From NCBI RefSeq assembly GCF_900141935.1, contig NZ_FQYX01000007.1, forward strand, positions 1 through 64,000: DNA of 64,000 nucleotides. The letters run 5' to 3'. Both the position numbers and the translations under genes were made by a program. Position 1 is the stretch's first letter. The number at the start of each line of letters is the position of its first letter. The notes beneath the pieces were generated by a model. That model did not search any database. It was given only the letters and a program-made list of their open reading frames with translations, and was not told the origin of the DNA. This document shows, one piece after another, positions 16,870 through 25,978 of this stretch. The stretch comes from Arenibacter nanhaiticus (GTDB lineage: Bacteria; Bacteroidota; Bacteroidia; Flavobacteriales; Flavobacteriaceae).

Positions 16870-18141
16870 CTACAGCAGTTCCAGTATTCGTTCTAGGGCC
16901 ATGCCTCTGGAACCTTTGATCAGAATGGTGGACTTTTTAAATTTTGTTGTTTTTAAATATTGAGCCAGCTCATCAAACGATCTGTACTTGGTAAGGCTGT
17001 TTTTTGTTTTGTAAAAGTTTTCACCTACCAAAAACAGGGCATCAAAATTCATGCTTATGGCAAGATCTGATAATTCTTGATGTTCTTTTTCTGATGAGCT
17101 TCCCAGTTCAAACATATCGCCTAAAAAAACAACCTTATTGCTCGCTTTTAGTTCCTTAAAATTTTCCAAAGCCAGTTTCATGCTTGTGGGATTGGCATTA
17201 TAGGCATCCAAAACAATTTGGTAGCCATCTTTCTCTATAATTTGGGAGCGGTTGTTTTGAGGAGAATAGTTTTCTATGCCTTGTTTAATGAGGTCTAATG
17301 TTAGTTTAAAATAGTGTCCTATTAAAATAGCGGCACAGCAATTTGTAAAATTATAGCGCCCTACCAATTGAGTTTGTATAGTTAAATTTTCTACGGTTAA
17401 GCGTACAAACGGATCGGCATCTAGAAATGTTATGGGATAGTACTGTTTATTATCGCTATAGCCCGATTTATGAGGGTATGAGTGAAGTCTATTGGTTTGT
17501 ATTGGGTCGTCTCCGTTAAAGAAAATGTGTTTTTTGTTTAGGATAAGGTAATCGTATAGCTCGCCCTTGGCCTTAATAACGCCCTCGACACTTCCAAAGC
17601 CTTCTAAATGTGCCTTTCCGAAATTGGTTATATAGCCGTAATCTGGTTTCGCGAGTTTACAAAGGAATTCTATTTCTTTTAGGTGGTTGGCGCCCATTTC
17701 AACGATGGCAATGTCCGTCTCGGGGGTAATGGAGAGAAGGGTTAAGGGAACACCGATATGATTGTTTAAATTACCTTTGGTAGCGATGATTTTAAATTTT
17801 CTGGAAAGCACCGAGGCTATCAATTCCTTGGTAGTTGTTTTGCCGTTGCTCCCAGTAAGGGCGATAACGGTAGCTTTGCAGTAATCTCTATGCCATTGGC
17901 CAAGTTGTTGCAAAGTTGAAAGGACGTCATCGACTACAATAATCTGGTCATTGTGATCGGTACGTTTTTCATCGACTACGGCATAAGAAGCACCTTTTTT
18001 TAAGGCTTCTTCAGCATAGGCATTACCGTTAAAATTATCTCCTTTTAAGGCGAAAAAAATACAGTTGTCGGTTATCTTTCTGCTGTCCGTACAGATGTTG
18101 GGAAACTCTAAGAAGAGTTGGTGTAGTGCTTCAAGTGTCAT
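16870..18141 (-). CDS. murF: UDP-MurNAc-tripeptide--D-Ala-D-Ala ligase
   Basis: 423 residues of the Mur ligase family; it adds D-Ala-D-Ala to the peptidoglycan precursor in the cytoplasm. Features are an N-terminal substrate domain with CTDSRKI, the ATP loop LTGSNGKTTTKEL (about 95-107), EMGANHLKEIEFLCKLAKPD, and the C-terminal ligase domain with LDAYNANPTSMKLALENF and FLGDMFELG, a clear MurF signature. It follows gldJ on the same strand, but a strong terminator separates the two, so a separate promoter is likely. Confidence 0.95.
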   Translation of the reverse strand: MTLEALHQLFLEFPNICTDSRKITDNCIFFALKGDNFNGNAYAEEALKKGASYAVVDEKRTDHNDQIIVVDDVLSTLQQLGQWHRDYCKATVIALTGSNGKTTTKELIASVLSRKFKIIATKGNLNNHIGVPLTLLSITPETDIAIVEMGANHLKEIEFLCKLAKPDYGYITNFGKAHLEGFGSVEGVIKAKGELYDYLILNKKHIFFNGDDPIQTNRLHSYPHKSGYSDNKQYYPITFLDADPFVRLTVENLTIQTQLVGRYNFTNCCAAILIGHYFKLTLDLIKQGIENYSPQNNRSQIIEKDGYQIVLDAYNANPTSMKLALENFKELKASNKVVFLGDMFELGSSSEKEHQELSDLAISMNFDALFLVGENFYKTKNSLTKYRSFDELAQYLKTTKFKKSTILIKGSRGMALERILELL

Positions 18142-18153
18142 AAACCGAAGATA

Positions 18154-18182
18154 TAAAAAAAGCCCTTTTTGAAAAGGGCTTC
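18154..18182 (-). terminator. gldJ terminator
   Basis: On the minus strand the stem AAGCCCTTTT/AAAAGGGCTT is followed by a long T run; it lies 24 nt after the gldJ stop and before murF. Confidence 0.8.
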
Positions 18183-18205
18183 TTATGAATTATTTATGAA
18201 ATTGC

Positions 18206-19864
18206 TTATCTGACTTTTTTAGCTCTTGGAGTTTTGTTTTTACTCTTGGATTTTGAGCCGACCCTAGACATGGCGCATCTAAAACCTATGTAATCTGTTG
18301 CCATGTATTGTGGTAGATATCTTCTTTGAGCTGGATCTAGCCAATAGGCCCTATCTCTCCATGATCCTCCCTTAAATACTCTTACCTCGTCATTTATCAA
18401 GGACGTTCTAGTGTTAGATTTGTCATAAGCCCTAACAAGTTCGCCTCTTTCGTCTACCTGAACCTTGCTTACGGGAGCGTTGTACATTTTAATTTTATTT
18501 TCTTCATCATCATCATCATTAAAACGGTCGTAGAATCTAGTAGACCCGGGTTCGCCATCCCTATAGCCACGGTTGTCACTAGAGGAGAAATTGGTTCTTA
18601 AGAAAGTTTCTTCTTCTCCAACTGGAATCATTTTTATTTCCCCTGGTAAATTTACGGCCATAATCTTGCCATTGGGAAGGGTGTCGTATACAATAGAATC
18701 TCTTATGACATGTACCTTGCCGTCTTTTCCGATGGCTGTTTTCATATAAACGTTTCCTCTGAAATAATTAAAGTCGCTTATTTCATCGTCTACAATTGGT
18801 CTGTATACATCTGCCACCCATTCGGCAACGTTGCCTGCCATATCGTATAGGCCAAAATCATTAGGTTTGTATGATTTTACTTCTGCGGTAATATCGGCTC
18901 CGTCATCGGACCAGCCTGCAATACCGCCATAATCACCTTTTCCTTGTTTGAAATTAGCTAATTGATCTCCTCTGCCCACGCGTTGTCCGTTTCTGGTGTA
19001 ATCGCCCGCCCAAGGATATTTTTTTCTTCCTTTATAATTGTTGTATTCTCTATTGCCGATCTGTGCTTGGGCTGCATACTCCCATTCGGTTTCTGTGGGC
19101 AATCTGTATTCTGGTAAAATGATACCGCTACTTCTTTTGGCAAAAGAAGAAATGGAGTCTTTCTTTCTTTTTCCTTGAAGTGAATCTATTTGGCCGTTGT
19201 ATACAGATTCTGGTTTGTTTAAATAGGCTTCGGTACTAAAACCGCCTCCTACTTCGCCGGAAATCACCTTGTATTTGGCGTCCTTAGATAGGTATCCTTC
19301 TCTTTCTAACATAATCTCGTTTACACGGTCTGTTCTCCATTCCGCAAATTGAGTTGCCTGTATCCAATTTACCCCAACCACTGGATATTCCGCATAAGCA
19401 GGGTGGCGCAGGTAATTATTGGTCATGGTTTCGTTAAAGCCCAGCCTATTTCTCCATACCAAGGTGTCTGGTAATGCTCCGGTATAAATGTGGGCGTACT
19501 TAGAATCTGATGGTGGATATACGCTTTTTAGATAATCCAAATATTCCAGATACATAACGTTGGTAACCTCAGTTTCATCCATGTAAAAAGATTGTACATG
19601 TTGTGAAGTAGGAGTGTTGTTCCAATCGTGCATCACATCATCCTGTACCTGGCCTTTTGTAAATGTACCTCCTTCAATAAAAACCAGACCTGGAGCTGTT
19701 GCTTGCTCTTTAAAGTCTGAATTGTATTGAAATCCACCTTCTTTGGCATTGATCTTCCAGCCAGTGGCTCTCGAAACATTTTTGGAAGAGGAGTTTTTAC
19801 AACTTGTAAAACCACCTGCAATCACTGCGAAAGAAAGTACAACTTTGATGAATTGTTTTTTCAT
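18206..19864 (-). CDS. gldJ: Gliding motility lipoprotein GldJ
   Basis: 552 residues. A signal peptide with lipobox GFTSC (Cys22) predicts a lipoprotein, probably at the outer membrane. The body is a sulfatase-modifying-factor (FGE) type domain: GLVFIEGGTFTKGQ, MDETEVTNVMYLEYL, YRLPTETEWEYAAQAQ, VAEWVADVY, FKGGSWRDRAYWLDPAQRR and the closing IGFRCAMSRVG. Together with length and neighbours (murF, porV) this identifies GldJ, which in flavobacteria is required for gliding and for stable type IX secretion. It is a structural paralogue of FGE, not a known sulfatase maturase. The C-terminus is Lys-rich. Confidence 0.93.
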   Translation of the reverse strand: MKKQFIKVVLSFAVIAGGFTSCKNSSSKNVSRATGWKINAKEGGFQYNSDFKEQATAPGLVFIEGGTFTKGQVQDDVMHDWNNTPTSQHVQSFYMDETEVTNVMYLEYLDYLKSVYPPSDSKYAHIYTGALPDTLVWRNRLGFNETMTNNYLRHPAYAEYPVVGVNWIQATQFAEWRTDRVNEIMLEREGYLSKDAKYKVISGEVGGGFSTEAYLNKPESVYNGQIDSLQGKRKKDSISSFAKRSSGIILPEYRLPTETEWEYAAQAQIGNREYNNYKGRKKYPWAGDYTRNGQRVGRGDQLANFKQGKGDYGGIAGWSDDGADITAEVKSYKPNDFGLYDMAGNVAEWVADVYRPIVDDEISDFNYFRGNVYMKTAIGKDGKVHVIRDSIVYDTLPNGKIMAVNLPGEIKMIPVGEEETFLRTNFSSSDNRGYRDGEPGSTRFYDRFNDDDDEENKIKMYNAPVSKVQVDERGELVRAYDKSNTRTSLINDEVRVFKGGSWRDRAYWLDPAQRRYLPQYMATDYIGFRCAMSRVGSKSKSKNKTPRAKKVR

Positions 19865-20294
19865 AATTTGGACTTGTGTTCAGAAACAAACCTCTGTTAA
19901 AGGGGATTGTTATTCTTATTTTTGTTAAAAATTTATGTCGCTATTGGCTAATAAAACGGCAATTAAGATAGAATATTTTATCACTTGTCTGATATTTTAC
20001 GAAATATATCTATGGCTTAGTGCCGATGCTTCACAAGAATAACGACTTAAAATATATTATAGTATGGACTTTTATTTTTTCTTCCCAAGAAATCTGTAAA
20101 ATTAAAAAAGAGATTCTTAATTGGGCTGTAAAATTAATAATGTTTATTGCTATTTATAAATAAGGAATATAATTCTTTTTTAAAAAAAGAGTTTGTTTGC
20201 ACAAGATAAGTTGAAAAAGATCGTTTCATTGTTACGGATAGGTTTTATTAGTTTTAACTAGATTTACAGTTTTTTAGAAAACTACTACATTATA
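19865..20294. other. gldJ-porV intergenic gap where porU would be expected
   Basis: 430 bases of very AT-rich DNA between two divergent genes. In flavobacteria I know, the sortase gene porU (over 1000 codons) lies here next to porV. I read all plus-strand frames for porU-like pieces and found none. Apart from promoters that must exist for gldJ and porV, nothing is recognised. Confidence 0.5.
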
Positions 20295-21440
20295 ATGGGG
20301 GAAATGAAAAAAATAGTAACACTGGTTCTTGTAGTGTTTATGGGGAAGGTTATGGCTCAAGAAGAGCGGGTTATTACTACGGCGGTTCCATTTTTGACCA
20401 TCGCTTCCGATGCACGGGCTTCTGGTATGGGCGATATGGGAGTAGCTACTTCTACAGATGCTTTTTCACAACAATGGAATCCAGCAAAATTCGCCTTTTC
20501 TAAAGAGAGAACCGGTCTAGGATTAAGTTATACCCCATATTTAGAAAGTATCATTACTGACATATCCTTATTGAGTGCTGGGTTTTTTAGTAAAATAAAT
20601 GATCGCAGTGCCTATGCCTTTGGAATACGGTATTTTACTCTAGGAGAGATAGAGCTAAGACAATTTGCCGGGGATCCGGGAAGGCCTGCAAAGCCTAATG
20701 AGGTTGCTTTTGATGGTTCTTATTCCTTAAAGCTCAGCGAAACTTTTTCTATGGCCGTAGGAGGTCGTTTTATCAGTTCTAATTTAAAACTGCCCGATGA
20801 CGGTTTTGAAGATTCTAGAGCAGCTAGTTCTTTCGCTGTAGACGTAGCAGGATATTACCAATCACGTGAAAGAGCCTATAATACTTTTGACGGGCGTTGG
20901 AGAGCCGGGTTTAACCTCTCTAACCTAGGGGGGAAGATCAAATACGACAACGGTGGACAGGAAAACTTTTTGCCGACCAATTTAAAAGTTGGACTTGGTT
21001 TCGATTTCATTTTAGATTTTGACAATGTAGTATCTGTTACTACAGAGTTTAATAAATTATTGGTGCCTACTCCGAAAGATTTTAATGATGATGGAAAAAT
21101 TAATGAGGTCGATAATGAAGAATACCAAAACATTACTTTTTTTGAAGGAGTCTTTAAATCTTTTAACGATGCACCAGGTGGATTTAGTGAAGAGCTTAAA
21201 GAAATTACATGGGCGCTTGGGGCAGAATATGTATACCAAGAATCGTTTATGTTAAGAACTGGGTACTTTCACGAAAGCGAATTAAAAGGTTCGCGTAAAT
21301 ACTTTACCCTAGGGGCTGGATTCAGATTTAAATCTGCTGAAATGGATTTATCATATCTATTCTCAACCTCACAAGTAAGAAATCCATTAGAGAATACCCT
21401 TCGCTTCTCTCTAACCTTTAACTTAGCACAGGTGTTGTAG
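20295..21440 (+). CDS. porV: Type IX secretion outer-membrane protein PorV
   Basis: 381 residues from this start; the second ATG at 20304 (MKKIVTLVLVVF, cleavage after VMAQ) is the more natural signal-peptide start. The mature N-terminus AVPFLTIASDARASGMGDMG is the hallmark of PorV/LptO. The rest is a FadL-like beta-barrel with alternating aromatic residues, ending LRFSLTFNLAQVL. PorV is the outer-membrane shuttle that hands type IX cargo to the PorU sortase. It is next to gldJ, but the usual partner porU is not upstream. It is followed by cdd. Confidence 0.93.
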   Translation: MGEMKKIVTLVLVVFMGKVMAQEERVITTAVPFLTIASDARASGMGDMGVATSTDAFSQQWNPAKFAFSKERTGLGLSYTPYLESIITDISLLSAGFFSKINDRSAYAFGIRYFTLGEIELRQFAGDPGRPAKPNEVAFDGSYSLKLSETFSMAVGGRFISSNLKLPDDGFEDSRAASSFAVDVAGYYQSRERAYNTFDGRWRAGFNLSNLGGKIKYDNGGQENFLPTNLKVGLGFDFILDFDNVVSVTTEFNKLLVPTPKDFNDDGKINEVDNEEYQNITFFEGVFKSFNDAPGGFSEELKEITWALGAEYVYQESFMLRTGYFHESELKGSRKYFTLGAGFRFKSAEMDLSYLFSTSQVRNPLENTLRFSLTFNLAQVL

Positions 21441-21538
21441 GGAAAGTTGCGTGGCCAGAAAATATAGGGGCGTAGAGAACAGCTTTTCTTAAGTGGTTTT
21501 TTACTAAATTTAGCCCGTAATATATTAAGGTGTAGTCC

Positions 21539-22021
21539 ATGAAAAAGCAGAAAATTAGTTTCGATCTTATGGTTTATGAGACGAAGGATGAATTGGAACG
21601 GAAGGATCAAGAATTAATGGAAACTGCCGTAAATGCACGGAAGGATGCTTATTCGCCCTATTCGAAATTTAATGTCGGCGCCGCTATCTTATTAGATAAC
21701 GGAGAAGTAGTGATCGGAAATAATCAGGAAAACGCCTGTTATCCTGCAGGACTTTGTGCAGAAAGAGTAGCCATGTTTTACGCCTCGGCAAAATATCCAG
21801 GTGCAATTATTAGAAGTATTGCTATTAGTGCTACTTCCCAAAATTATTGTATGGATAAACCAGCGGCTCCCTGCGGGAGTTGTAGACAGGTTATTTCAGA
21901 ATATGAAGTAAAACAAGAGCAACCAATCGCTATAATTTTAATGGGAGAAACAGGGGAGGTGCTTAAGTGTCAATCTATTTCTGATATTCTTCCCCTTGCC
22001 TTTAACAAGTCTTACCTATAA
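21539..22021 (+). CDS. cdd: Cytidine deaminase
   Basis: 160 residues; hydrolytic deamination of cytidine and deoxycytidine in pyrimidine salvage. Zinc-site motifs are complete: CAE (Cys73, catalytic Glu75) and PCGSCRQVISEY (Cys112, Cys115). An N-terminal extension of about 25 residues precedes the usual start of the domain. It is 98 nt after porV in the conserved gldJ-porV-cdd-pdh neighbourhood. Confidence 0.95.
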   Translation: MKKQKISFDLMVYETKDELERKDQELMETAVNARKDAYSPYSKFNVGAAILLDNGEVVIGNNQENACYPAGLCAERVAMFYASAKYPGAIIRSIAISATSQNYCMDKPAAPCGSCRQVISEYEVKQEQPIAIILMGETGEVLKCQSISDILPLAFNKSYL

Positions 22022-22148
22022 AAAAATGTTTTTTGCTTTTTTTTGAACCTTATTTTTAAATTTTTCTTAAAAATAGCCGAATTTGGTTCAGATTATAGCT
22101 TTGTGAAAAGCTTTTTATTTAAATTTTTTTCCTGTTGAATTATATATG

Positions 22149-22156
22149 TATTTTTG
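22149..22156 (+). promoter_or_regulatory. Possible pdhA-pdhC promoter -7 box
   Basis: TATTTTTG fits TAnnTTTG, about 60 nt before pdhA. The -33 element is not clear; a second candidate TAGCTTTG lies further upstream. Confidence 0.4.
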
Positions 22157-22217
22157 TTCTCCGTTTTTATCATAACCAGGTATTGGGTAAAGGGAAATAT
22201 TACAAAATCAACAATTA

Positions 22218-23216
22218 ATGGAAAAAGTAACCAAAGAGGTCTACCTTAAATGGTATGAGGACATGTTGTTCTGGAGAAAGTTTGAAGATAAACTAGCTGC
22301 AGTATACATTCAACAAAAAGTTCGTGGATTTTTACACTTGTACAATGGTCAAGAAGCAGTTCTTGCTGGAGCATTGCATGCAATGGATTTGACTAAGGAT
22401 AGGATGATCACAGCGTACAGGAATCATGTTCAGCCGATAGGAATGGGAGTCGATCCTAGGAATGTAATGGCAGAGTTATACGGTAAAGTTACCGGTACTT
22501 CTAAAGGAATGGGTGGCTCTATGCATATTTTTTCTAAGGAGCACCGTTTTTATGGTGGTCACGGAATTGTAGGTGGACAAATACCTTTGGGAACAGGATT
22601 GGCTTTTGCTGATAAGTATTTTAAGAGAGATGCTGTGACCCTATGTTATATGGGTGACGGAGCGGTGAGACAAGGAGCACTTCACGAAAGCTTTAACTTG
22701 GCTATGTTGTGGCAGTTGCCAGTAGTTTTCATTTGTGAGAACAACGGCTATGCTATGGGTACTTCTGTGGCTAGAACCTCGCACTCTACAGAAATTTGGA
22801 AACTAGGGTTGGGCTATGAAATGCCATGTGGACCAGTAGATGGTATGGATCCTGTAACCGTTGCCAAGGAAATGAGCAAGGCTATAGAACGTGCTAGATC
22901 TGGAGGAGGGCCTACTTTCTTGGAAATGAAAACATATAGGTATAGAGGACATTCTATGTCTGATGCCCAGCATTATAGGACGAAGGAAGAAGTAGAAGAA
23001 TACAAAAAAATTGACCCAATTTCTCAGGTATTAGCCGTAATCAAAGAAAATAATTACGCTACAGAGGAGGAAATCAAAGGAATTGATAAAAGGGTTAAGA
23101 AATTAGTTAATGAATGTGAGAAATTCGCGGAAGAATCCGATTATCCACCAGTAAACCAATTGTATGATATGGTATACGACCAAGAAGATTTTCCATTTGT
23201 ACAACATAAACTATAA
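22218..23216 (+). CDS. pdhA: Pyruvate dehydrogenase E1 component, alpha subunit
   Basis: 332 residues. It forms with E1-beta the thiamine-diphosphate enzyme that decarboxylates pyruvate. The TPP motif is visible: MGDGAVRQGALHESFNLAML ... ENNGYAMGTS. The phosphorylation-loop region TYRYRGHSMSDAQHYR is also typical of E1-alpha. It is 4 nt upstream of pdhC and co-transcribed with it. The E1-beta gene is not in this window and must be elsewhere. Confidence 0.95.
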   Translation: MEKVTKEVYLKWYEDMLFWRKFEDKLAAVYIQQKVRGFLHLYNGQEAVLAGALHAMDLTKDRMITAYRNHVQPIGMGVDPRNVMAELYGKVTGTSKGMGGSMHIFSKEHRFYGGHGIVGGQIPLGTGLAFADKYFKRDAVTLCYMGDGAVRQGALHESFNLAMLWQLPVVFICENNGYAMGTSVARTSHSTEIWKLGLGYEMPCGPVDGMDPVTVAKEMSKAIERARSGGGPTFLEMKTYRYRGHSMSDAQHYRTKEEVEEYKKIDPISQVLAVIKENNYATEEEIKGIDKRVKKLVNECEKFAEESDYPPVNQLYDMVYDQEDFPFVQHKL

Positions 23217-23220
23217 GTAA

Positions 23221-24840
23221 ATGGCAGAAGTAATAAACATGCCGCGACTTAGCGATACCATGGAGGAGGGTACTGTTGCTAAGTGGCTGAAACAAGTAGG
23301 AGACAACATAGAAGAAGGAGATATCCTAGCAGAAATTGAAACAGATAAGGCTACAATGGAGTTCGAATCTTTCAATGAAGGGGTATTGTTATATATTGGG
23401 ATAAAAGAAGGCGATACCGCACCAGTCGATTCTCTTTTGGCCATTATTGGTGAAGAAGGTGAAGATATTTCAGGATTGATTAACGGAGCTTCTAATACCG
23501 AGGTGGAAGAAACCACTGAAACGGCTGGCGAAGAGGAGGTCAGCAACGAAAATGGCAGCCAAGATATTCCTGAAGGGGTAGAGGTTGTTAAGATGCCTAG
23601 GCTAAGTGATACCATGGAAGAAGGTACTGTGGCCAGTTGGTTGAAAAAAGTAGGGGATGATGTTGAGGAAGGAGATATTCTTGCGGAGATTGAAACCGAT
23701 AAAGCTACCATGGAATTTGAATCTTTCTATTCTGGGGTACTATTATATGTAGGAGTTCAGGAAGGTGAAACTGCTCCTGTTGATTCAGTATTGGCAGTTA
23801 TTGGGCCAAAAGGCACCGATGTAGATGCAGTATTGAATGCGGGGAAAGGCAGTGCTCCTAAAAAGCAGGCCCCTTCTAAAGAAACTGAAAAAGTAACCAG
23901 CGAAGCAGCTCCATCGGCAACAACTACCGAGGCTGTTGCACAAGATGGTGAACGTGTTTTTGTTTCCCCATTGGCAAGGAAAATTGCCAAGGATAAAGGA
24001 ATAAACCTAAGAGATATAAAAGGTAGTGGCGATCAGGGAAGAATTGTAAAGAAAGATGTGGAAGCATATCAGCCTAAACAAGCTGCAGCAACAACTCCTG
24101 CTGCAACCCAAGCAGCTAAGCCATCGGCCCCTGCACCTATTGCTCTGGCCGTAGGAGAAGAAAGCACTTCAGAGGTTAAGAATTCGCAAATGCGAAAGGT
24201 AATCGCGAAAAGATTGGGTGAGTCTAAATTTTCGGCACCACACTATTATTTGACTATTGAGGTCGATATGGACTATGCCAAAATTTCTAGAACACAGATC
24301 AATAGTCTGCCAGATACCAAGGTGTCGTTCAACGATATGGTGGTAAAGGCTTGTGCTATGGCTTTGAAAAAACACCCACAGGTTAATACTTCATGGAACA
24401 ACGATACGACACGTTACAACCAACATGTTCATATTGGTGTAGCCGTGGCCGTGGAGGATGGTCTGTTAGTTCCTGTGATCAAGTTCGCAGATCAGCAGAG
24501 CTTAACCCAAATAGGTGCCTCTGTTAAAGATTTGGCAGGTAAGGCAAGAAACAAAAAAATTGCACCAGCAGACATGGAAGGCAGTACTTTCACCGTTTCT
24601 AACCTTGGAATGTTTGGAATAACCGAGTTTACTTCGATTATCAATCAACCAAATTCTGCTATTTTATCCGTAGGAGCGATCGTAGAAAAACCGGTAGTTA
24701 AAAATGGTCAGATAGTTGTTGGTAGTACTATGAAAGTTACTTTGGCTTGTGATCATAGAACGGTGGACGGAGCAACAGGAGCTCAGTTTTTACAGACTCT
24801 AAGGGCATATCTGGAGAATCCTGTGACCATGTTGGCATAA
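23221..24840 (+). CDS. pdhC: Dihydrolipoamide acetyltransferase (PDH E2)
   Basis: 539 residues. Two near-identical lipoyl domains (about 1-80 and 122-200), each beginning MPRLSDTMEEGTVA and carrying the lipoylated Lys in ETDKATMEFES (Lys43 and Lys161), are joined by acidic and Pro/Ala-rich linkers. A peripheral-subunit-binding domain (VSPLARKIAKDKGINL, about 249-280) and the catalytic acetyltransferase domain follow, the latter with DHRTVDGATGAQFL at the active-site His. It transfers acetyl groups to CoA in the pyruvate dehydrogenase complex. Ends in a strong terminator. Confidence 0.96.
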   Translation: MAEVINMPRLSDTMEEGTVAKWLKQVGDNIEEGDILAEIETDKATMEFESFNEGVLLYIGIKEGDTAPVDSLLAIIGEEGEDISGLINGASNTEVEETTETAGEEEVSNENGSQDIPEGVEVVKMPRLSDTMEEGTVASWLKKVGDDVEEGDILAEIETDKATMEFESFYSGVLLYVGVQEGETAPVDSVLAVIGPKGTDVDAVLNAGKGSAPKKQAPSKETEKVTSEAAPSATTTEAVAQDGERVFVSPLARKIAKDKGINLRDIKGSGDQGRIVKKDVEAYQPKQAAATTPAATQAAKPSAPAPIALAVGEESTSEVKNSQMRKVIAKRLGESKFSAPHYYLTIEVDMDYAKISRTQINSLPDTKVSFNDMVVKACAMALKKHPQVNTSWNNDTTRYNQHVHIGVAVAVEDGLLVPVIKFADQQSLTQIGASVKDLAGKARNKKIAPADMEGSTFTVSNLGMFGITEFTSIINQPNSAILSVGAIVEKPVVKNGQIVVGSTMKVTLACDHRTVDGATGAQFLQTLRAYLENPVTMLA

Positions 24841-24888
24841 ATGACAAATTCGTCCGTCAATTTATTTCAAGACGCGACATTATAATTC

Positions 24889-24922
24889 AAAAAGCATCCT
24901 ACTGTACGGGATGCTTTTTTTT
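24889..24922 (+). terminator. pdhC terminator
   Basis: Stem AAAAAGCATCC/GGATGCTTTTT plus T run, 49 nt after the pdhC stop. A frame start at 24911 for the next gene would lie inside this hairpin. Confidence 0.85.
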
Positions 24923-24952
24923 GTTAAATTTAATTCAATTATAAACAACGAT

Positions 24953-25978
24953 ATGAAGGGAATTTTTAAAAGTTTACTGTTATTGCTATTAATAGCCAGT
25001 TGTGGGGTTCATAATACAAATGAAGTCGCCCAAAAGGAGTCAACCCCTACTATGGGAAGTGTTCAGGGAGATCAATTAACCACAGTTGAAAAATACTTAG
25101 ATGCCCCTTTGGCGTTTTCAAAGGAGGAACGGGTAAGCGAAATTTTGGGGTATTTGGCTTCCGATGCATTAGAGGGAAGAGAAGCTGGAAGCGAGGGTAT
25201 AGATAAGGCTGCAGCCTATATAGAAGACCTTTTTATAAATTATGGGATAGCACCCTTTTTTACTAGCTATCGGGATACCCTTTCTAATTTTGAGAAAACA
25301 ACCTTTAATATGGTTGGTTATATAGAAGGTAGCGATGAGGATTTAAAAAACGAATATGTCATCATTGGAGCGCATTACGACCATATCGGTAGAATTGCCG
25401 GAGTAGCCGGAGATGATATAGCCAATGGCGCTAATGATAATGGATCTGGAACTACTACTGTGCTAGAGTTTGCTCGTTATTTTGGACAAACCAAGGCTAA
25501 CAAACGATCTGTTATTTTTGCCTTGTTCAGTGCGGAAGAACAAGGACTTTTAGGGGCTAAGCACTTAGCGGAAAGATTGAAGGAACAAGAGCTTGATTTA
25601 TATACCATGCTTAATTTTGAAATGGTAGGGGTTCCTTTGGTCGATAAGGACTATATGATGTATGTTACCGGGTATGAAAATTCTAATTTAGCGGATGTTT
25701 TTAACGCCTATGGCAAGGACAAACTCGTTGGGTTTTTGCCTACCGCGAAGGAATATAATTTGTTTAAAAGATCGGACAATTATCCATTTCATGAAACCTT
25801 TGGGGTTCCCTCTCAAACATTTTGTACTTTCGATTTTACCAATTTTGATCATTATCACAAGGTAGGTGATGAGGTTTCTATGATAGATATGGAGCACATG
25901 AGTTTTTTGGTAAATAAAACCATTCCGGTTCTGGAAAAAATTATCAATGCACCAACAAAAGAAATAAGTTATAAGTAA
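24953..25978 (+). CDS. M28-family metallopeptidase, lipoprotein
   Basis: 341 residues from the ATG at 24953. That start gives a lipoprotein signal MKGIFKSLLLLLLIASC (Cys17) and avoids an upstream ATG that falls in the pdhC terminator. The M28 zinc-aminopeptidase motifs are present: IIGAHYDHIG, GANDNGSGTTTVLEFARYF, ALFSAEEQGLLGAKHL and the late His in NFDHYHKVGDE. It is probably a periplasmic or surface aminopeptidase. The stop overlaps the next start by one base (TAATG), implying coupling with the SDR gene. Confidence 0.9.
   Translation: MKGIFKSLLLLLLIASCGVHNTNEVAQKESTPTMGSVQGDQLTTVEKYLDAPLAFSKEERVSEILGYLASDALEGREAGSEGIDKAAAYIEDLFINYGIAPFFTSYRDTLSNFEKTTFNMVGYIEGSDEDLKNEYVIIGAHYDHIGRIAGVAGDDIANGANDNGSGTTTVLEFARYFGQTKANKRSVIFALFSAEEQGLLGAKHLAERLKEQELDLYTMLNFEMVGVPLVDKDYMMYVTGYENSNLADVFNAYGKDKLVGFLPTAKEYNLFKRSDNYPFHETFGVPSQTFCTFDFTNFDHYHKVGDEVSMIDMEHMSFLVNKTIPVLEKIINAPTKEISYK

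Noticed and set aside
23211-23711. 166-codon minus-strand frame over pdhC
   Set aside because: It merely mirrors the two lipoyl repeats and has repetitive Ser-rich composition.
16870-24840. Type IX secretion operon
   Set aside because: Only gldJ and porV are present; the other genes here are housekeeping, so this is a conserved neighbourhood and not a secretion operon.
24911-24952. Upstream ATG for the M28 peptidase
   Set aside because: It is inside the pdhC terminator and would bury the lipoprotein signal peptide.
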